Shown here: piece by piece, positions 6,138 to 8,982 of the stretch
Position numbering within the stretch: position 1 is the first letter of the stretch
Layout: the number at the start of each line of letters is the position of its first letter
DNA from: Reyranella sp.
GTDB lineage: Bacteria; Pseudomonadota; Alphaproteobacteria; Reyranellales; Reyranellaceae
Reading direction: 5' to 3'
Assembly (NCBI GenBank): GCA_021732965.1
Contig: JAKFVZ010000627.1
Coordinates: 1-8,982 of the forward strand
DNA: 8,982 bases
Position numbers and translations under genes: made by a program
The notes under the pieces: generated by a model
Told to the model about the DNA's origin: nothing
The model's input: the letters and a program-made list of their open reading frames with translations, nothing else
The model's database searches: none

Positions 6138-8099
6138 TCAAGGATCCCGTGATGACGCCGGCCTGTCGTCGAGTGCCTCACGGATCATTTGTGCCAGTTC
6201 GTGCCGGCGAAACGGCTTTGCGAGCAGTCGCACGCCCGCGTTCAGCCGGCCTTGATGAGTGATGGCATCTTCGGTGTAGCCGGACATGAAGACGATCGGC
6301 GTTTCGGGCCAGCGGCTGGAGATCGTATCGGCCAGTGCCCTGCCGCTGACCGGCCCCGGCATGACCACGTCGGTCAGGAGCAGGTCGTAGGGGCGCCGGG
6401 CGGCCTCCCATCTGGCAAGTGCGGCCGTGCCGTCGGTGGCCTCGTCGACCGAATAGCCGAGGCCGCGGAGTATTTCGCCGATCCTCGCGCGAACGTCAGC
6501 ATTGTCTTCGACGATCAGCAGCCGCTCCGTTCCGGCCGGAAGGAGCGGCGCATCGACGACCGCCTGGGCGTCGACGGTGCCGTCCGCGCGCGGAAGGTAC
6601 ATCCTGATCGACGTGCCGCGTTCCAGCTCGCTGTAGATCTTGATGTGGCCGTTGGACTGCTTGATGAAGCCGTACACCATGCTGAGGCCAAGACCGGTAC
6701 CCCGGCCGACTTCCTTGGTCGTGAAGAACGGTTCGAACACCTTCTCCAGGGCCTCGGCCGGGATGCCGGTGCCGGTGTCCGTCACCGCCAGCATCGCATA
6801 GGCCCCGGGCGCGACATCGGAGTTCTGGGATGCATAGTCCTGGTCCAGCACGACGTTGCGGGTCTCGATCAGGAGCTGGCCGCCGCCAGGCATCGCGTCG
6901 CGCGCGTTGAGGCTCAGATTGACCAGTGACGTTTCGAGCAGTGTCCGGTCGACAGAGACGGTCCAGAGATCGTCGGCCAGGATCGCCTCGATCTCGACAT
7001 TCTCGCCGAGCGTCCGGCCCAAGAGCTTGCTTGTCGCGACGACGAGCGCATTGAGGTCGGTTAGGCGGGGACTGAGCGGCTGACGCCGCGAGTAGGCGAG
7101 GAGCTGCTGTGTGAGTTCCGCGGCCCGCGTCGCGGCTTTTTCGATCTGCTCGAGTCGTTCCCGCGTCCGGGTCGGGATCTCGTCATCCAGCAGCGCCTCG
7201 ACGTTGATCGAGATCAGCATGAGAATGTTGTTGAAGTCGTGGGCGAGGCCACCGGTGAGCTGGCCGACGGCTTCCATTTTCTGCGATTGACGAAGCTGCG
7301 ACTCGACCTGGTTGCGTTCGGTGAGGTCGCGGATGATGCCGACATAGATCGGCTCGCCGAGATGCGTTGCCTCCCCGACGGCCAGGTGCATGGGGAAGGT
7401 GGAGCCGTCCTTGCGTTGCCCGACAACTTCGCGGGAGATGCCGATGATCTTGCGGATGCCGGTTTTCTGGTAGTTCAGGAGATACTGGTCATGCTCCCGC
7501 TCTAAGTCGGGAGGCATCAGCATCTTCACGTTGTTGCCGATGACCTCGGCCGATCGATAGCCGAATAGCTTCTCGCAGGCGGGATTGTAGACCTGGATCC
7601 GACCGGCCCGGTCGATGACGATCAACCCGTCGACCAGGGTGTCGAGGACGGTGTCGACGAGTGTCTGCAGGCGCGCTTCGCTGGCGCTCAGGCGGACATC
7701 GGCCGCAACGCGGTCGCTGATATCGCGGGTGATCTTGCCGAATCCGAGAAGCTGGCCGTCGCTCGCGACGATCGGCGTGATGACGACGTTCGCCGAGAAC
7801 TTCCCGCCGTCCTTGCGCACCCGCCATCCGGTATCCTCGTAGCGACCCTTGATCACGGCTTCCTGCAGGGCGCGCCCTGGCTTGCCGGAGGCGGTGTCCG
7901 CGGGCGTGTAGAAGATCGAGAAATGCCGGCCGACGATCTCCTGCGCTTCGTAGCCCTTGATGGCCTGAGCGCCGGCATTCCACGACATTACTCTTCCGTC
8001 GGGGGAGAGTGTGATGACGGCATAGTCGCGGACACCTTCGACGAACAGCCGAAGATGCTCGATGTCGTGCAAGGCAGGGGAATCCGGCTCGCGCGCCAT
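6138..8099 (-). CDS. PAS-PAS hybrid histidine kinase with C-terminal receiver
   Basis: A 653-residue, apparently soluble sensor kinase with no membrane span. Order: PAS 1 (about 20-130, with WNAGAQAIKGY and FYTPADT), PAS 2 (about 145-262, FixL-like), a short linker helix, HisKA (about 270-340) with phospho-acceptor His287 in GGLAHDFNN, an HATPase domain (about 370-505) and a receiver (about 526-645). ATPase boxes are complete: NLSLNARDAM (394-403, N box), DTGTGIP (441-447, G1), EPFFTTKEVGRGTGLGLS (456-473, F and G2). The receiver has acidic Glu531/Asp532, phospho-acceptor Asp577 (LLLTDVVMPG), Ser606 and Lys628 (LLAKPF). All catalytic residues are present, so an active phosphorelay is likely. 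PAS 2 keeps a His (203) and an Arg (223) that line up with the heme ligand and distal Arg of FixL, suggesting but not proving gas sensing. The ATG lies one base after the stop of the receiver-only gene, so the two are translationally coupled. No output domain follows the receiver, so signalling must pass to another protein. Confidence 0.95.
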   Translation of the reverse strand: MAREPDSPALHDIEHLRLFVEGVRDYAVITLSPDGRVMSWNAGAQAIKGYEAQEIVGRHFSIFYTPADTASGKPGRALQEAVIKGRYEDTGWRVRKDGGKFSANVVITPIVASDGQLLGFGKITRDISDRVAADVRLSASEARLQTLVDTVLDTLVDGLIVIDRAGRIQVYNPACEKLFGYRSAEVIGNNVKMLMPPDLEREHDQYLLNYQKTGIRKIIGISREVVGQRKDGSTFPMHLAVGEATHLGEPIYVGIIRDLTERNQVESQLRQSQKMEAVGQLTGGLAHDFNNILMLISINVEALLDDEIPTRTRERLEQIEKAATRAAELTQQLLAYSRRQPLSPRLTDLNALVVATSKLLGRTLGENVEIEAILADDLWTVSVDRTLLETSLVNLSLNARDAMPGGGQLLIETRNVVLDQDYASQNSDVAPGAYAMLAVTDTGTGIPAEALEKVFEPFFTTKEVGRGTGLGLSMVYGFIKQSNGHIKIYSELERGTSIRMYLPRADGTVDAQAVVDAPLLPAGTERLLIVEDNADVRARIGEILRGLGYSVDEATDGTAALARWEAARRPYDLLLTDVVMPGPVSGRALADTISSRWPETPIVFMSGYTEDAITHQGRLNAGVRLLAKPFRRHELAQMIREALDDRPASSRDP

Positions 8100-8100
8100 G

Positions 8101-8484
8101 CTACGGGCGCACCCGCGAGGAGACGAGACTTGCCAGCCCCCGCAGCGAGACCGGCTTGGCGACGAGAGTGCAGGGAGGAAGATGAGGAGCGCGCTGGCGC
8201 ACGGCCGCGAGGCGTCGAGGGTCCGGGTTTCCCGACATCAGGAGCCAGAAGCAGTCCGGGCGAAGGGCGCCGAGTTCGACGAAAAGGTCGATGCCGTCGC
8301 CATCCTGCAGGTTTACGTCGCAGAGCACGACATCGAGTTGCTCGGCCGCGGGGCTCGCGAGGAATGCTCGCGTTTCGGCGCTGGTCCCGACCGCCGTGAT
8401 CTCGTGCAAACGGCGCGTGAGGTATTCACCGACCTCGCGCCGTAAGTCGGCATTGTCTTCCACGAGGAGGATTTTAAGCGGCAT
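8101..8484 (-). CDS. Stand-alone response regulator receiver protein
   Basis: A 127-residue protein made only of a receiver domain, in the style of CheY or single-domain regulators. Key positions are present: acidic Glu9/Asp10 in LLVEDNADLRREV, phospho-acceptor Asp56 in VVLCDVNLQDGDG (52-64), Ser84 in LLMSGNP (81-87), and Lys110 in LVAKPVSL (107-114). There is no DNA-binding or enzymatic output region, so it acts by protein contact or as a phosphotransfer or phosphate-sink element. It is the first gene of a minus-strand pair: its TAG stop is one base before the kinase ATG, strongly suggesting that the kinase is its partner. The ATG at 8484 is preceded only by a weak purine stretch but is the natural start, two residues before the first beta strand. 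A weak promoter-like pair lies upstream, with TTGTGC at 8569-8564 and TAGCCT at 8546-8541 on the minus strand, 17 bases apart. Confidence 0.93.
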   Translation of the reverse strand: MPLKILLVEDNADLRREVGEYLTRRLHEITAVGTSAETRAFLASPAAEQLDVVLCDVNLQDGDGIDLFVELGALRPDCFWLLMSGNPDPRRLAAVRQRAPHLPPCTLVAKPVSLRGLASLVSSRVRP

Positions 8485-8828
8485 GGTCGTGCCTGCGGCC
8501 GGCGGAGTGCGCTTCCCAAAGCTCGAAGATCCCTATTTTGAGGCTAGGACCGATGAAGAAACCGCACAAGCTTCTCCCTCATGAGTGTCCGAATACGGAC
8601 TAACTGAGGAGGAGTGCCAAGCCTTTGCGCGGTGTGAGGGCCGGCATGCCGGTGCGTCCCGTGATCCGCGCCATGGTCCGGATCCGCTTGCCGGGAGACT
8701 TCATCTCGACCGGCGAGTTGAGGAACCGTTCGATGCCGAACTTGCCGAGAGTCGAATCGGAAGGCCGGTCAATGCGGCCGGAGACGACCGGCAGCGCCAG
8801 GTTGCTCGAGCATCTTCACGCGACCCCG
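8485..8828. other. Intergenic stretch without a convincing gene
   Basis: About 340 bases between the receiver gene and the terminator-like hairpin, extending to 8879 if the hairpin is included. It must hold the minus-strand promoter for the two-component pair. A 5-bp perfect inverted repeat with a 4-base loop (GTCCG-AATA-CGGAC) sits at 8587-8600 and could be an operator half-pair or chance. A plus-strand frame from TTG 8625 to 8846 (73 residues) has a good AGGAGG at 8607-8612, but its product resembles no family I know and its 3' end runs into the hairpin. A minus-strand frame from about 8815 to the TAG at 8600-8602 reads protein-like (for example LGKFGIERFLNSPVEMK) but lacks a standard start except an internal ATG that would give only 34 residues. 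I call neither a gene. Confidence 0.5.
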
Positions 8829-8871
8829 GGCGGCAAAGGCGGGTGACGGGTCGTCACCCGCCCTTGCCGCC
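8829..8871 (-). terminator. Strong hairpin after the creatininase-like gene
   Basis: A 19-base arm at 8829-8847 (GGCGGCAAAGGCGGGTGAC) pairs with 8853-8871 around a 5-base loop. The single imperfect position is A against C if the plus strand is transcribed but a G-U pair in the minus-strand RNA, so the hairpin fits a minus-strand transcript better. It begins 8 bases after the minus-strand stop codon at 8880-8882, the expected place for a terminator. No T-tract follows it on the minus strand, so it is either a poor intrinsic terminator or a 3'-end stabilising structure. Confidence 0.6.
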
Positions 8872-8879
8872 AAGTGGCG

Positions 8880-8982
8880 TCAGCGCGCCACCCAGGCTTC
8901 GTAATCGCGCGCGACCTCTTCGACGGCGGTGTCGTAGAAGCGCTTGCCGTGCTCGGGTGTCGCCTGGCTCGGGTCGGAGCCG
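8880..8982 (-). CDS. C-terminus of a probable creatininase-family amidohydrolase, 5' end outside window
   Basis: The minus strand is open from the window edge to a TGA at 8882-8880 and gives 33 complete C-terminal codons: GSDPSQATPEHGKRFYDTAV, then EEVARDYEAWVAR. A G-D-P-x-x-AT-x-E-x-G segment followed by a final helix is what I expect at the end of creatinine amidohydrolase (creatininase) family proteins, which are metal-dependent cyclic or linear amide hydrolases. The metal-binding residues lie upstream and are not visible, so the call rests on this short tail. It is transcribed in the same direction as the two-component pair but is separated from it by about 395 bases and a strong hairpin, so it is probably its own transcription unit. 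Confidence 0.5.
   Translation of the reverse strand, partial: GSDPSQATPEHGKRFYDTAVEEVARDYEAWVAR

Noticed and set aside
5234..6181. 315-residue minus-strand ORF opposite the EamA transporter
   Set aside because: Its composition is dominated by Arg, His, Asp and Gln, and the plus strand encodes a convincing ten-span membrane protein.
8608..8640. Sigma54-like promoter (TTGGCAC) on the minus strand upstream of the receiver gene
   Set aside because: The GG element is present but the matching GC at the required 10-base spacing is absent.

Overview
The window reads as chromosomal DNA of a high-GC alphaproteobacterium. Codons end mostly in G or C, long antisense ORFs are common, and hemC lies divergent to a tsaD-gpsA-EVE group, an arrangement I associate with Alphaproteobacteria. 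The genus cannot be fixed from sequence alone; a Rhodospirillales/Hyphomicrobiales-type organism such as Reyranella is a loose guess. I see no mobile elements, CRISPR arrays, tRNA or rRNA genes.

Layout. (1) 2-1015, plus strand: the 3' part of a SAM-dependent methyltransferase gene that appears decayed. It seems to lack a block in the middle and carries an in-frame TAG at 863-865, after which family-like C-terminal sequence continues in the same frame to 1015. (2) 1022-1945, minus strand: hemC, convergent with the methyltransferase remnant and divergent from (3) a tight plus-strand run: tsaD (2138-3175), a TIGR02466-type putative 2OG-Fe(II) oxygenase (3185-3820), gpsA (3817-4806, interrupted by an amber codon at 3913-3915), an EVE-domain protein (4822-5226) and an EamA-type transporter (5252-6112). 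(4) Minus strand: a stand-alone receiver protein (8484-8101) followed after one base by a PAS-PAS hybrid histidine kinase (8099-6138). (5) 8485-8879: a stretch with no convincing gene that ends in a strong hairpin. (6) 8880-8982, minus strand: the last codons of a gene that probably encodes a creatininase-family amidohydrolase.

Functionally, the central block is housekeeping: tetrapyrrole synthesis (hemC), tRNA t6A modification (tsaD) and phospholipid backbone synthesis (gpsA), with an oxygenase-like gene placed between tsaD and gpsA. The two-component pair forms a separate signalling unit. Its second PAS domain resembles the FixL oxygen-sensing PAS, and neither protein has a DNA-binding output.

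The most unusual observation is that a normally essential gene, gpsA, has TAG exactly where the family usually has Trp (TGG). A second in-frame TAG lies in the methyltransferase remnant, and the tsaD TAG stop is in frame with the next gene. Mutation, base-calling error and amber readthrough all remain open. I saw no previously undescribed multi-gene system that the sequence clearly supports.
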